NCBI RefSeq assembly: GCF_016907455.1
Contig: NZ_JAFBCB010000001.1
Span: 868,001-932,000, forward strand
Direction of reading: 5' to 3'
DNA: 64,000 bases
Source of the DNA: Brachybacterium muris
Lineage (GTDB): Bacteria > Actinomycetota > Actinomycetes > Actinomycetales > Dermabacteraceae
Below are positions 1 through 8,386 of this stretch, one piece after another; position 1 is the first letter of the stretch; each line of letters begins with the position of its first letter. The position numbers and the translations under genes were made by a program. Below the pieces are notes generated by a model. That model ran no database searches and was not told where the DNA came from. It was given only the letters and a program-made list of their open reading frames with translations.

Positions 1-20
1 CCGCACAGGAAGGAGTCGTG

Positions 21-476
21 ATGACCGCCCCCGCACTCCCCGCCCCCCGCACCTCTGCCCGCACCCTCATGGCGCATCTCGACGAGGACCTCGCGGGGCT
101 GGAACGTGCCCGGTCCCTGCTCGCCGAAGGGGAGCGCACGGCCGGTACCAGCCCCCGCGAGGCCTTCGAGCTGGTGCACCGCGCCGCTCTGCGCGGAGCC
201 GGGGTCCTGGTCCAGCGGGCGAACCGTGAGCGGCGCCGTCGTCTGCCGCTGAACGTATGGACGGCCCTGGAGCGGCTGGGCGGGGAGTCGGCGGAGCGCG
301 CCGTGCAGATGGCACCGCTGGTCGCCGAGCGGGCCCGCCTCGAGCGCTGCCCTGAGGCTGCTCCGGACCCGGATCTGCTGCGGTGCCACATCGAGCACAC
401 CGGGCGGCACCTGGCCGTGGTCTCCCAGCAGCTCCTGGACGGGATGCCGCAGGGGGTGGTGGCGCTCGCCGGCTGA
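21..476 (+). CDS. SAV_6107-like HEPN domain protein
   Basis: This is a small soluble helical protein of 151 residues. The length, the alpha-helical Arg/Glu/Leu-rich composition and the position directly upstream of a dinB gene match the actinobacterial SAV_6107-type HEPN family. The biochemical role of that family is not established; HEPN folds are often RNA-binding or RNase-like, but I do not see a clear RxxxxH catalytic motif here. The start is placed at ATG 21 because AGGAAGGAG at 8-15 gives a normal spacing; GTG at 18 would be too close. The dinB gene follows after about 95 bases. The gene's own promoter lies outside the window. Family assignment rests on general resemblance and context, so it is moderate. 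Confidence 0.6.
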   Translation: MTAPALPAPRTSARTLMAHLDEDLAGLERARSLLAEGERTAGTSPREAFELVHRAALRGAGVLVQRANRERRRRLPLNVWTALERLGGESAERAVQMAPLVAERARLERCPEAAPDPDLLRCHIEHTGRHLAVVSQQLLDGMPQGVVALAG

Positions 477-570
477 GCACACCGTCTCGGCGGGGCCCGG
501 TACAGTTCCGCAGCGAGCCGTCCGGCGGGGGCGGGCGCTGATCGGGCACGAACGGCAGGAGGAGGCAGTG

Positions 571-1887
571 ATGGACCCACAGGTTCCCCGTGCCGCCGGC
601 GTGCCCGAGGATCCCGAGGTGCCCGGCATCCTCCACCTGGACATGGATGCGTTCTTCGCCTCCGTGGAGATCAGGGACGACCCCTCCTTGCGCGGGCTGC
701 CGGTGGTGGTGGGCGGGGCCGGGGCCCGGGGCGTGGTCGCCGCAGCCAGTTACCCGGCACGGGAGCGCGGCATCCGGTCGGCCATGCCGATGGCCACCGC
801 GCGCAGGCTCGCACCCGACCTCGTGATCGTGCCCGGCCGGATGGAGCGCTACCGAGAGATCTCCCGGCAGGTGATGGACCTGCTGCGCACCGTCGTGGCC
901 GACGTCGAGCAGATCAGTGTGGACGAGGCATTCCTGGATGCCCGCCCTGCGCGCCGCCTGTTCGGCCCACCCGAGGAGATCGCCGGACTGCTGCGCAGGC
1001 GGATCCGTGATGACCTGGGACTGCCCAGCTCGGTGGGTGGGTCCGTCTCGCGCGCCGTCGCGAAGATCGCCTCGGCGCGCGCCAAGCCCGACGGCATGCT
1101 CATCGTGCCCGCGGACCGCACCGCCGCCTTCCTCGCACCGCTGCCCGTCTCGGTGATCTCGGGCATCGGCCCCACCGCGGTGGCAGCGCTGGAGCGCATC
1201 GGGGTCCGCACAGTGGGCGACGTGCGCGACATCCCCGCTTCCACGCTGACCCGCGCGATCGGCCCGCAGGCCGTGCAGGTGATGCGCCTGGCCGACGGCA
1301 CGGACCGCACGGGTCTGGGGCGGCGGGTGCGGGACAAGTCCCTGGGCACCGAGCGCACCTGGGACGAGGACCTCACCGACCCGCAGGAGGTGCGCCGTCG
1401 CATCACGATGATGGCCGACGACGTGGCCCGCCAGTTGCGCCGTTCCGGGTTCTCGGCCCGCACGGTGGTTCTCAAGCTGCGGTCCCCGGACGGCACCACG
1501 ATCACCCGCTCGGCCACGCTGGACCAGCCCACCTCCAGCGGGGAGCGCCTGCGCGAGCATGTGGTGGCGCTGTGGGAGCGGGAGCGTGCACGGATGCCCC
1601 GGGTGCGCCTGGCCGGAGTGCGGGCCACCCATCTCGCCGCTGCTGGACCCGGCGGGGAGCCGAGGGAGCTGACCGGTCGTTCGGCCGGCTGGCAGGATCT
1701 CGAGACGGCCATGGACCGCGCTCGCGACCGCTTCGGGGCCGCGAGCCTCGCTCGGGGCTCCACCCTCCGCAACGACGAGACGGTGCGAAGCGAGGGGTCG
1801 GTCCGTCGCGACGGGGCGTCCCGGCCCGGGACCGATGGCCGCCGGCCCGGGACCGATGGGCGCCGAGGTTCCCATTTTCAGGGGTGA
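571..1887 (+). CDS. dinB: DNA polymerase IV (Y family, error-prone)
   Basis: This is a lesion-bypass polymerase of 438 residues that extends primers past damaged template bases. The N-terminal palm motif LDMDAFFASVE carries the metal-binding Asp24, and SVDEAFLD carries Asp118 and Glu119, the other catalytic acidic residues, so the active site looks intact. A helix-hairpin-helix thumb (SGIGPTAVAALERIG) and the little-finger domain follow. ATG 571 is preferred over GTG 568 because the run AGGAGGAGG at 557-565 is then well spaced. The C-terminal tail contains a 21-bp direct repeat (1822-1863) encoding RRPGTDG twice; this tail is outside the conserved fold. No clamp-binding motif is obvious at the extreme C-terminus. 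Some actinobacterial DinB proteins are not strongly mutagenic, so the cellular role is known only by family. Confidence 0.93.
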   Translation: MDPQVPRAAGVPEDPEVPGILHLDMDAFFASVEIRDDPSLRGLPVVVGGAGARGVVAAASYPARERGIRSAMPMATARRLAPDLVIVPGRMERYREISRQVMDLLRTVVADVEQISVDEAFLDARPARRLFGPPEEIAGLLRRRIRDDLGLPSSVGGSVSRAVAKIASARAKPDGMLIVPADRTAAFLAPLPVSVISGIGPTAVAALERIGVRTVGDVRDIPASTLTRAIGPQAVQVMRLADGTDRTGLGRRVRDKSLGTERTWDEDLTDPQEVRRRITMMADDVARQLRRSGFSARTVVLKLRSPDGTTITRSATLDQPTSSGERLREHVVALWERERARMPRVRLAGVRATHLAAAGPGGEPRELTGRSAGWQDLETAMDRARDRFGAASLARGSTLRNDETVRSEGSVRRDGASRPGTDGRRPGTDGRRGSHFQG

Positions 1888-1897
1888 CGCCTAAACT
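1869..1897 (+). promoter_or_regulatory. possible promoter of the DUF3040 gene
   Basis: TTCCCA (1869-1874) and TAAACT (1892-1897) are 17 bases apart and lie about 85 bases upstream of the DUF3040 start. The -35 box falls inside the last codons of dinB. The -10 fits the sigma-70 consensus moderately; the -35 is poor. This is a prediction only. Confidence 0.3.
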
Positions 1898-1981
1898 AGG
1901 GTGACCGCCGACGACGGCTGTCGTCCGGGGTCGAGCAGGAGGCGCCGACCGGCGCGAAGCACGGGGACAAGGAGCGGGATC

Positions 1982-2401
1982 ATGCCGCTGTCGGAACACG
2001 AGCAGAAGATGCTCGATGAGATGGAACGTCAGCTGTTCGCCGACGATCCTCGCCTTGCGCGTGCCTTCTCGCCCACCGGTGCACCGCGCCGTAACGGCCG
2101 CCGCATCGCGATCGGCCTGGGTGCAGTGGTGCTGGGGCTGCTGGTGCTGGTGCTCGCCGTGGCCCTGCCGGCCGTATGGCTCGGCGTCATCGCCTTCATC
2201 GGCATGCTGGTCGGCGCCGTGTACGCCGTCACGGCACCCGCCGTGAAGGAGGGCAGCGAGGACGCTCCCGGATCCGGCGGCACCGGGGGGCCCGGTGGCC
2301 CTGGGGGCTCCGCCCCCACTGCGCCTCCGGGTGGCGGTGACTTCATGAAGCGGATGGAGGAGCGCTGGGAGAAGCGCTCGGGTGACGACTCCCGCTTCTG
2401 A
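1982..2401 (+). CDS. DUF3040 family membrane protein
   Basis: This is a 139-residue protein with the typical DUF3040 opening MPLSEHEQKMLDEMERQL followed by a short cytoplasmic helix. Two transmembrane segments lie at about residues 42-64 and 66-84, and a Gly/Pro-rich tail follows (about 97-116) before a charged C-terminus. The family is confined to actinobacteria, commonly sits just upstream of mraZ and the dcw cluster, and has no defined function. AAGGAG just upstream of ATG 1982 supports this start; a longer frame opening at 1901 lacks conservation of the family start. A strong rho-independent terminator follows, so it appears to be transcribed separately from mraZ. Confidence 0.88.
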   Translation: MPLSEHEQKMLDEMERQLFADDPRLARAFSPTGAPRRNGRRIAIGLGAVVLGLLVLVLAVALPAVWLGVIAFIGMLVGAVYAVTAPAVKEGSEDAPGSGGTGGPGGPGGSAPTAPPGGGDFMKRMEERWEKRSGDDSRF

Positions 2402-2419
2402 CCCTCCCCCCATACCTGA

Positions 2420-2450
2420 CGCCCCGGCTCCTGCGAGCCGGGGCGTTCTT
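2420..2450 (+). terminator. rho-independent terminator after the DUF3040 gene
   Basis: An 11-bp perfect GC-rich stem (CGCCCCGGCTC, loop CTGC, GAGCCGGGGCG; 2420-2445) is followed by TTCTT. It lies 19 bases after the DUF3040 stop and isolates that gene from the mraZ operon. Confidence 0.85.
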
Positions 2451-2762
2451 CGTTCGTGCAGAGGCACGCTGCCGGCGCTGCATCCCCCGGGTCCTCCCTT
2501 TCGCTCCACCTGGGCGCTCCCTTTCCCTCCACCGACGTGGGGTGCCGGAGTGCGCGCCCCCGGCCTGCACCCCTGACCTGGGGAAACGTCAGGAGCTCGG
2601 CGGATCTGTGCACCCCGATGAGGTGCCAGGGGAGTGTGGTCGAGCCTCGGGAGAGAGGCCGCGCCACTCAGGTCGACGGTTTTCCCTCCACCAAGCACCA
2701 CCCCTATGACCAGCGGTGATGTAGACCATGTCGCGCAGATGGGGGCCAGGGGTAGCGCGTTG
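2446..2762. other. non-coding stretch upstream of mraZ
   Basis: Between the DUF3040 terminator and the MraZ boxes there are about 317 bases with no convincing coding frame. A 6-bp inverted repeat (CCTGAC/GTCAGG, 2572-2593) is present but has no U-tract. The promoter of the dcw operon must lie at the right end; TAAAGT at 2778-2783, inside the MraZ box array, is a possible -10, but no good -35 is seen. Confidence 0.6.
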
Positions 2763-2807
2763 TGGGGCGGAGTGGGGTAAAGTGGAGTGCGTTGGGAGGA
2801 GATGGTT
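2763..2807 (+). promoter_or_regulatory. MraZ-binding box array (dcw operator)
   Basis: TGGGG, TGGGG, TGGAG, TGGGA and a weaker TGGTT begin at 2763, 2773, 2783, 2793 and 2803, exactly 10 bases apart. MraZ is known to bind direct TGGGN repeats with 10-bp periodicity upstream of its own gene and so to autoregulate the dcw cluster. The array ends about 38 bases before the mraZ start and overlaps the presumed promoter, which fits repression. Confidence 0.85.
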
Positions 2808-2844
2808 CCGCTCTTCGCGTCCGTGCAGGTGAGAGGGGGTCGAG

Positions 2845-3276
2845 ATGTTCCTCGGCACCTTCACGCCCAAGCTTGACGAGAAGGGGCGCCTGATCTTCCC
2901 GGCGAAGTTCCGTGACGAGCTCGCCACGGGACTGGTGATGACCCGGGGACAGGAGCACTGCATCGCGGTGTACCCGATCGCCGAGTTCCGCCAGAAGCTC
3001 GATGAGGCCCGTCGGGCGCCCACCACCGATCAGCGCACACGTGACTACCTGCGCGTGCTGCTCTCCGGCGCGGAGGACGTCATCCCCGACAAGCAGGGCC
3101 GCATCACCATCCCGGGCCACCTGCGCTCCTACGCGGGCCTGGACCGGGAATGCGCCGTCATCGGCGCGCTGGACCGGCTCGAGATCTGGTCCCTCCCCGC
3201 GTGGGAGACCTACCTCGAGCAGAAGGAGGAGGGCTTCGCCCAGACCGCCGAGGAGGTGGTCCCGGGCCTGTTCTGA
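2845..3276 (+). CDS. mraZ: Transcriptional regulator MraZ
   Basis: This 143-residue protein has two AbrB/SpoVT-like DNA-binding halves, each with the family signature: [16 protein letters not shown] near residue 11 and [14 protein letters not shown] near residue 78. MraZ forms a ring-shaped oligomer that binds the repeats upstream of its own gene and controls division and wall genes. ATG 2845 has a purine-rich site (GAGAGGGGG) upstream and gives the canonical MFLG start. It is the first gene of the dcw cluster, followed by rsmH after 141 bases. The matching operator array lies directly upstream, so autoregulation is well supported by sequence. Confidence 0.97.
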   Translation: MFLGTFTPKLDEKGRLIFPAKFRDELATGLVMTRGQEHCIAVYPIAEFRQKLDEARRAPTTDQRTRDYLRVLLSGAEDVIPDKQGRITIPGHLRSYAGLDRECAVIGALDRLEIWSLPAWETYLEQKEEGFAQTAEEVVPGLF

Positions 3277-3417
3277 CGGACCTCCGTCCCGTGAGACCTC
3301 TCGTCGTTCCCGCCCCGACGCTACTTCCCCGGTGGCGGGTCGGGAACGACGGGGAATCTGGCCGGACGGCCCCGCAGCCATCACGTACCGACATCGATCC
3401 GCAGGGGAGGGGGCACC

Positions 3418-4452
3418 ATGGACCGCACACCGCAGCATCGGTCGCACGACGGCGACGTCGACATCGAAGGCATCGCGCGCACCGCCGAGGACCGCCACGT
3501 CCCTGTCCTCCTGGACATGACGGTGGACCTGCTCACCCCTGCCCTCCAGCATCCCGGTGCCGTCTACGTCGATGCGACCCTCGGCATGGGCGGCCACGCC
3601 GCGGCCGTGCTGACCTCCGCCCCCCAGGCCCGCCTGGTGGGCATCGACCGTGACCCCCTGGCACTGGACCTCGCCCGGGAGAGGCTCACCCGCGCCGGCC
3701 TCGCCGAGCGGATCACCCTGGTGCACGCCACCTACGACGAGATCCCCGAGGTCCTCGCCGAGCTGGACCTGCCCGGTGCCGACGCGGTGATGATGGACCT
3801 GGGCGTCTCGAGCTTCCAGATCGACACCGCCGAGCGCGGCTTCTCCTACGCGGCCGATGCCCCCCTGGACATGCGCATGGACACCTCCTCCGACGGCCCC
3901 ACCGCTGCCGATCTGCTGCGGGACCTGCCGGAGGCGGAGATCTCCCGCATCCTCCACGAGTACGGGGACGAGCGCTTCGCGCGCCGGATCGCCCGCCGCA
4001 TCGTGGAACAGCGCGAGCAGGCGCCCCTCACCCGCAGCAGCGAGCTGGTGGCGCTGCTGGACCGTGCCGTGCCAGCAGCGTCCAAGGCCAGCGGCGGTCA
4101 CCCCGCCAAGCGCTCCTTCCAGGCGCTCCGCATCGCGGTCAACGACGAGCTGCGGATCTTGGCCAAGGCCCTCGAGGGGGCCCTCGACAGCGTTCTCCAG
4201 GACGGCCGGATCGTGGTGGAGTCCTACCACTCCGGTGAGGATCGCCTGGTCAAGACCGCCTTCTCGCGTCGCACCCGCTCCTCCGCGCCTCCCGGCCTCC
4301 CGGTCGAGCTGGAGGAGCACCGTCCCACCTTCGCACCCCTGGTGCGCGGTGCCGCGCAGGCCGATGAGGCCGAGCGCGACCTGAACCCCCGTGCGGGCTC
4401 CGTCCGCCTGCGCGCCCTGACCCGCACCCGTTCCGTCGAAAGAGCCTCGTGA
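3418..4452 (+). CDS. rsmH: 16S rRNA (cytosine(1402)-N4)-methyltransferase
   Basis: This SAM-dependent enzyme (MraW) of 344 residues methylates N4 of C1402 in the ribosomal P-site region of 16S rRNA. The SAM-binding motif VDATLGMGGH is near residue 45, GIDRDPLALDLA follows near residue 72, and MMDLGVSSFQ and HPAKRSFQALRIAVN are typical RsmH signatures. Residues 1-25 are a poorly conserved extension. The start at ATG 3418 is backed by GGGGAGGGGG just upstream. The stop is one base before the ftsL start, so the two are translationally linked in the dcw operon. Confidence 0.97.
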   Translation: MDRTPQHRSHDGDVDIEGIARTAEDRHVPVLLDMTVDLLTPALQHPGAVYVDATLGMGGHAAAVLTSAPQARLVGIDRDPLALDLARERLTRAGLAERITLVHATYDEIPEVLAELDLPGADAVMMDLGVSSFQIDTAERGFSYAADAPLDMRMDTSSDGPTAADLLRDLPEAEISRILHEYGDERFARRIARRIVEQREQAPLTRSSELVALLDRAVPAASKASGGHPAKRSFQALRIAVNDELRILAKALEGALDSVLQDGRIVVESYHSGEDRLVKTAFSRRTRSSAPPGLPVELEEHRPTFAPLVRGAAQADEAERDLNPRAGSVRLRALTRTRSVERAS

Positions 4453-4453
4453 C

Positions 4454-4972
4454 ATGGCCTCCACGTCTGCAGTCCGCTCGGTCGCCGTCCGGCCCCTGCG
4501 CAATCCCCGCCCTGCCAGCTGGCCCACCCCGCGCCTGACGGTCCTGGCCGCCCCGAAGGCTGCCGGGAGTGCGATGCCGTTCACGCTGCTGTGCACGGCG
4601 ATCGTGGTGGCCACCCTTGCGGCGCTGCTCTACCTGAACATCCAGATGTCCGACACCAGCTACGAGATCAACCGCCTGCAGATCCAGTCGCAGCGCCTCA
4701 CCGAGGAGCAGCAGTCCCTCGCAGCCACCAACGAGCGCCTGGGCACCCCGCAGGAACTGGAGCGACAGGCACGTGAGCTGGGGATGGTGCCCGTCTCTGA
4801 TCCCGCCTACATCGACCTGGACACCCGCACAGTGCTCTCCGGCACCGTGGGAGCCGAAGCGGCGGCCCCGGCCGTCCAACTCGCCGAGGTCCCGGCGGAG
4901 CAGGCCGTTCCGCCCGCGCAGATCTACGATCAGCCCCAGGTGTATCACGGCATGGGCAACGAGGGAGCCTGA
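4454..4972 (+). CDS. ftsL: Cell division protein FtsL-like
   Basis: This is a 172-residue bitopic membrane protein of the divisome. A basic/proline-rich cytoplasmic part (1-38) is followed by one transmembrane helix (about 42-62) and a periplasmic coiled coil (about 65-112) with the typical leucine-zipper-like spacing. A low-complexity Ala/Pro/Glu tail (about 130-160) is peculiar to actinobacterial members. FtsL partners FtsB/DivIC and FtsQ to activate FtsWI. Its position between rsmH (1-base gap) and ftsI (2-base gap) is the canonical one. Primary sequence conservation in this family is low, so the call leans on topology and synteny. Confidence 0.88.
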   Translation: MASTSAVRSVAVRPLRNPRPASWPTPRLTVLAAPKAAGSAMPFTLLCTAIVVATLAALLYLNIQMSDTSYEINRLQIQSQRLTEEQQSLAATNERLGTPQELERQARELGMVPVSDPAYIDLDTRTVLSGTVGAEAAAPAVQLAEVPAEQAVPPAQIYDQPQVYHGMGNEGA

Positions 4973-4974
4973 GG

Positions 4975-6807
4975 ATGGCGGCGGACCGCAAACGGAAGCG
5001 CACCACGAGTGCAAACCGCCCCCGGAGCAGCAGAAACGCGCGCTCCGGAGGCTCCTTCCGCGTACCCACCGCCCGCGTGGGCAGCCCCCTGGTGCGCCAC
5101 CGCCTCCTCCTTGCGCTGATCATGATCGCCGTGATGGCGCTGTCCGGCCGCCTGATCTGGGTGCAGGGCCTGGATGCCAGCGCTCGAGCCGAGGAGGCCA
5201 TCGAGCAGCGCACCGTCACCCGCACCATCCCTGCGCTGCGCGGCGACATCATGGACCGCAACGGCACGGTGCTGGCCAGCTCCGTGGAGCGCTACGACCT
5301 GTGGGTCAATCAGCGTCAGGTGGTCGACTACCTCAAGAACTCGAAGAAGGCCCAGGTCAAGGGGGTCCCTGCCGCTGCCCAGAAGCTCGCCCCGGTGCTG
5401 GGATGGAGCGTGGCCGAGACCGAGGAGGCCCTCACGGGCGAGCGGGGCTTCATGTACCTGGACAAGAACGTGGACCCTGCTGTGCGTGATGCGGCACTGG
5501 CCCTGCGGATCCCCGGGATCGGGGCCGACCGCGTCGCGAAGCGCATCTACCCGGCCGGCTCCGTCGGCGGGAACGTGCTGGGCTTCGTCGGTGCCGACGG
5601 TGTGGCTCTTGCCGGCACCGAGTACACGTATAACGAACAGCTGCGCGGCACCGACGGTCGCACCCAGTACGAGCGGGGTGCACAGGGGCAGATCATCCCG
5701 ACCGGTCGTCAGGAGACCACCCCGGCGGTTGACGGCCAGGACCTGGCACTGACCATCGATCGTGACCTCCAGTGGAAGGCGCAGCAGGTCGCGGCGAGCG
5801 CCGCGGAGACCTGGGGTGCCACCGGTGCCAGCGCCGTGGTGCTCAACTCCCGTACCGGAGAGGTGCTGGCGTTGGCCGACTACCCCTCCTACGATCCGAA
5901 CGCCCCGGGTGACGCGCCCGAGGAGAACCGCGGCAACCGGTCGATCTCCAACATCTTCGAGCCCGGCTCTACCGGCAAGGTCTTCACCTTCGCGGCTGCG
6001 CTGGAGGAGGGGACGGTCTCCCTGGACTCGCAGTACGAAGTGCCTTACACCACCACCGTGGAGGGTCACCGCATCAAGGACGCCCGCCCGCACCCGGACC
6101 AGCAGCTCACCCTGGCCGGGGTGCTGAAGAACAGCTCCAACGTGGGAACCGTCCAGGTCTCCGAGACGCTCTCGCCGCAGGTGCGCTACGAGTACCTCAA
6201 AGCGTTCGGACTGGGGGAGCCCACCGGTGTGGGCCTGCCCGGCGAGTCCGCCGGCATCGTGCACCCTGCGTCGGAGTGGGTCGGCCGTACCCGCTACACC
6301 ACCTCGTTCGGCCAGGGGTACTCGGTCAACGCCCTGCAGATGACCTCCGCCGTGGGGACCTTCGCCAATGACGGTGTGCGCGTACAGCCCCGCATCGTCG
6401 CCGGCACCCGCGAGGAGGACGGCTCCATGCGCCCCCTCGGCGAGCCGGAGAGCACCCGGGTGGTCTCCTCCGAGACCGCCGATGCCATGAACTCCCTGAT
6501 GGACAACGCGGTCGAGGACGGCGTCTCCGGCGCCAGCGTGCCGGGCTACGCCGTGGCGGGCAAGACCGGTACCGCCCAGGTGCCGGACGGCACCTACACC
6601 GCCTCCTTCATCGGCTACGCCCCGGCGGACGATCCGGAGATCGTGATCGGTGTGTTCGTGTTCGGTCTCAACTCCTTCATCTCCGGCGGTAAGGCCGCTG
6701 CTCCCGCCTTCTCCGAGCTGATGACCTTCACCCTGCAGCACCAGGGCATCCCGCCCACCGGGAAGCCCGCCCGCGAGCTCGAGAACGAGTGGGGAGACGC
6801 CCAGTGA
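4975..6807 (+). CDS. ftsI: Septal peptidoglycan transpeptidase FtsI (PBP3)
   Basis: This is a class B penicillin-binding protein of 610 residues that cross-links septal peptidoglycan with FtsW. An arginine-rich cytoplasmic tail precedes a transmembrane helix (about 43-62). The dimerisation/pedestal domain begins with ALRGDIMDRNG. In the transpeptidase domain the nucleophile motif STGK is at 332-335, SSN at 387-389 and KTG at 530-532, so the catalytic set is complete. No PASTA domain is seen at the C-terminus. The stop overlaps the murE start as GTGA, typical of coupled translation. Start ATG 4975 follows the ftsL stop by two bases, with GAGCCTGAGG as a weak binding site. Confidence 0.97.
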   Translation: MAADRKRKRTTSANRPRSSRNARSGGSFRVPTARVGSPLVRHRLLLALIMIAVMALSGRLIWVQGLDASARAEEAIEQRTVTRTIPALRGDIMDRNGTVLASSVERYDLWVNQRQVVDYLKNSKKAQVKGVPAAAQKLAPVLGWSVAETEEALTGERGFMYLDKNVDPAVRDAALALRIPGIGADRVAKRIYPAGSVGGNVLGFVGADGVALAGTEYTYNEQLRGTDGRTQYERGAQGQIIPTGRQETTPAVDGQDLALTIDRDLQWKAQQVAASAAETWGATGASAVVLNSRTGEVLALADYPSYDPNAPGDAPEENRGNRSISNIFEPGSTGKVFTFAAALEEGTVSLDSQYEVPYTTTVEGHRIKDARPHPDQQLTLAGVLKNSSNVGTVQVSETLSPQVRYEYLKAFGLGEPTGVGLPGESAGIVHPASEWVGRTRYTTSFGQGYSVNALQMTSAVGTFANDGVRVQPRIVAGTREEDGSMRPLGEPESTRVVSSETADAMNSLMDNAVEDGVSGASVPGYAVAGKTGTAQVPDGTYTASFIGYAPADDPEIVIGVFVFGLNSFISGGKAAAPAFSELMTFTLQHQGIPPTGKPARELENEWGDAQ

Positions 6808-8384
6808 CCGAGGGGCGCACCTCCGAACCCGCCCGTCCCCGCCACAGAGCCGGGATGGGAGCAGCCGCGCTCGCCTCGGAACTCGGAGCGACGGTATCGG
6901 CGTCCGCGGCCGCCCAGCAGCTCACCGGCGTCACCCTGGACTCCCGAGGGGTGCAACCCGGTGACCTGTGGTGCGCTCTGCCCGGGGCCAACGCCCACGG
7001 CGCGGACTTCGCGCAGCAGGCCGCCGACCGCGGTGCCGTCCTCGCACTCACCGACCGGGCCGGGTCCGGCGCCTGCGAACGAGCCGGCCTGCCCGCACTG
7101 GTGGTCGAGGACCCCCGACGTGACACCGCCCGCGCCGCCGCCCTCATCTACGGCAGGCCCGCCGAGCAGCTGAGCACCATCGGCGTCACGGGCACCAACG
7201 GCAAGACCTCCGTGACCACCATGATCCACCGCACGCTGCTGGAGCTGGGTCGTGCGAGCGGTGTGGTGGGAACCAGTGGCACCAGCTACCGCGACGGCAC
7301 CGGGGACGAGCACCTGATCGGCACCGTGCGCACCACCCCGGAAGCCCCGGAGCTCCACGGCCTCCTGGCCCGCATGGTCGAGGACGGCGTCCAGGTGTGC
7401 GGGATGGAGATCTCCTCCCACGCCCTGGTGCTGCACCGCGCCGACGAGGTGGTGGTGGACGTAGCCTGCTTCACCAACCTCTCCCAGGACCACCTGGACT
7501 TCCACCCCACCATGGAGGACTACTTCGAGGCCAAGTCCCGACTGTTCACCCCGGAGCACTCCCGTCGCGGCGTGGTGTGCGTGGACGACGAATGGGGCCG
7601 ACGCCTGGCCCGCGAGGCCACCGTGCCCGTGACCACCTACGCCACCCTCCCCGGCGTCGAGGCCGATCACATGGCCGTGGACATCCGCCCGGACGATTAC
7701 GGCAGCGTGTTTACCGTCGTCGGCCCGGACGGTCCGATCGCCCAGCGCCGCCTGCGTGCCGCCCTGCCAGGCCGCCACTATGTCGCAAACACCCTTGCCG
7801 CATCCCTGTTGCTGGAGGCCATCGGAGTGGCCGGGCCCGAGGTGGACGCCGCTCTCGGCACCGCCGGCACCGTGCCGGGCCGGATGGAGCCGGTGGCGCT
7901 GGCTCCCGTGCGCGGCATCGTGGACTACTCCCACACCCCGGATGCCCTCGAGCAGGCTCTGACCACCCTGCGTTCCGTCCCGGGCACCCGCCGGATCCTC
8001 TGCGTGATGGGCGCCGGCGGTGACCGGGACCGCGCCAAGCGACCGGTGATGGGAGAGGTTGCCGCGCGGCTCGCCGACGTGGTGATCATCACCGACGACA
8101 ACCCCCGGACCGAGGACCCGGCCGCGATCCGTGCGGCGGTGCGCGAGGGCATCCCCGCGGGCTCGGACGCCGAGGTGCACGTGGTGGACGGCCGCGGGAA
8201 CGCCATCGACCTGGCCGCCTCCCTGGCGGACGTGGGCGACACCATCCTCGTCTCCGGCAAGGGAGCCGAGACCGGGCAGGACATCGGCGGTATCGTCCAT
8301 CCGTTCGATGATCGCCTCCATCTGCGCGACGCCCTCGCCGCGCGGCCCGGATCGGGCGACCCCCAGCCTGACGGAGGACACTGA
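6804..8384 (+). CDS. murE: UDP-MurNAc-tripeptide synthetase, meso-DAP type
   Basis: This 526-residue Mur ligase adds the third stem-peptide residue to UDP-MurNAc-L-Ala-D-Glu. The P-loop GVTGTNGKTS includes Lys134. The DNPR motif at 432-435 is the known specificity signature for meso-diaminopimelate rather than lysine, so the wall peptide very likely carries meso-DAP. GTG 6804 is chosen because it overlaps the ftsI stop (GTGA) and has GGGGAG seven bases upstream; a GTG at 6789 would lack a site. murF follows after two bases. The dapC gene at 58168 supplies the same DAP pathway. Confidence 0.96.
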   Translation: MTEGRTSEPARPRHRAGMGAAALASELGATVSASAAAQQLTGVTLDSRGVQPGDLWCALPGANAHGADFAQQAADRGAVLALTDRAGSGACERAGLPALVVEDPRRDTARAAALIYGRPAEQLSTIGVTGTNGKTSVTTMIHRTLLELGRASGVVGTSGTSYRDGTGDEHLIGTVRTTPEAPELHGLLARMVEDGVQVCGMEISSHALVLHRADEVVVDVACFTNLSQDHLDFHPTMEDYFEAKSRLFTPEHSRRGVVCVDDEWGRRLAREATVPVTTYATLPGVEADHMAVDIRPDDYGSVFTVVGPDGPIAQRRLRAALPGRHYVANTLAASLLLEAIGVAGPEVDAALGTAGTVPGRMEPVALAPVRGIVDYSHTPDALEQALTTLRSVPGTRRILCVMGAGGDRDRAKRPVMGEVAARLADVVIITDDNPRTEDPAAIRAAVREGIPAGSDAEVHVVDGRGNAIDLAASLADVGDTILVSGKGAETGQDIGGIVHPFDDRLHLRDALAARPGSGDPQPDGGH

Positions 8385-8386
8385 GC

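Noticed and set aside
1901..1981. Longer N-terminus for the DUF3040 protein
   Set aside because: The added residues are Arg/Gly-rich and unlike the family, while ATG 1982 has a good ribosome-binding site and the canonical MPLSEHEQ start.
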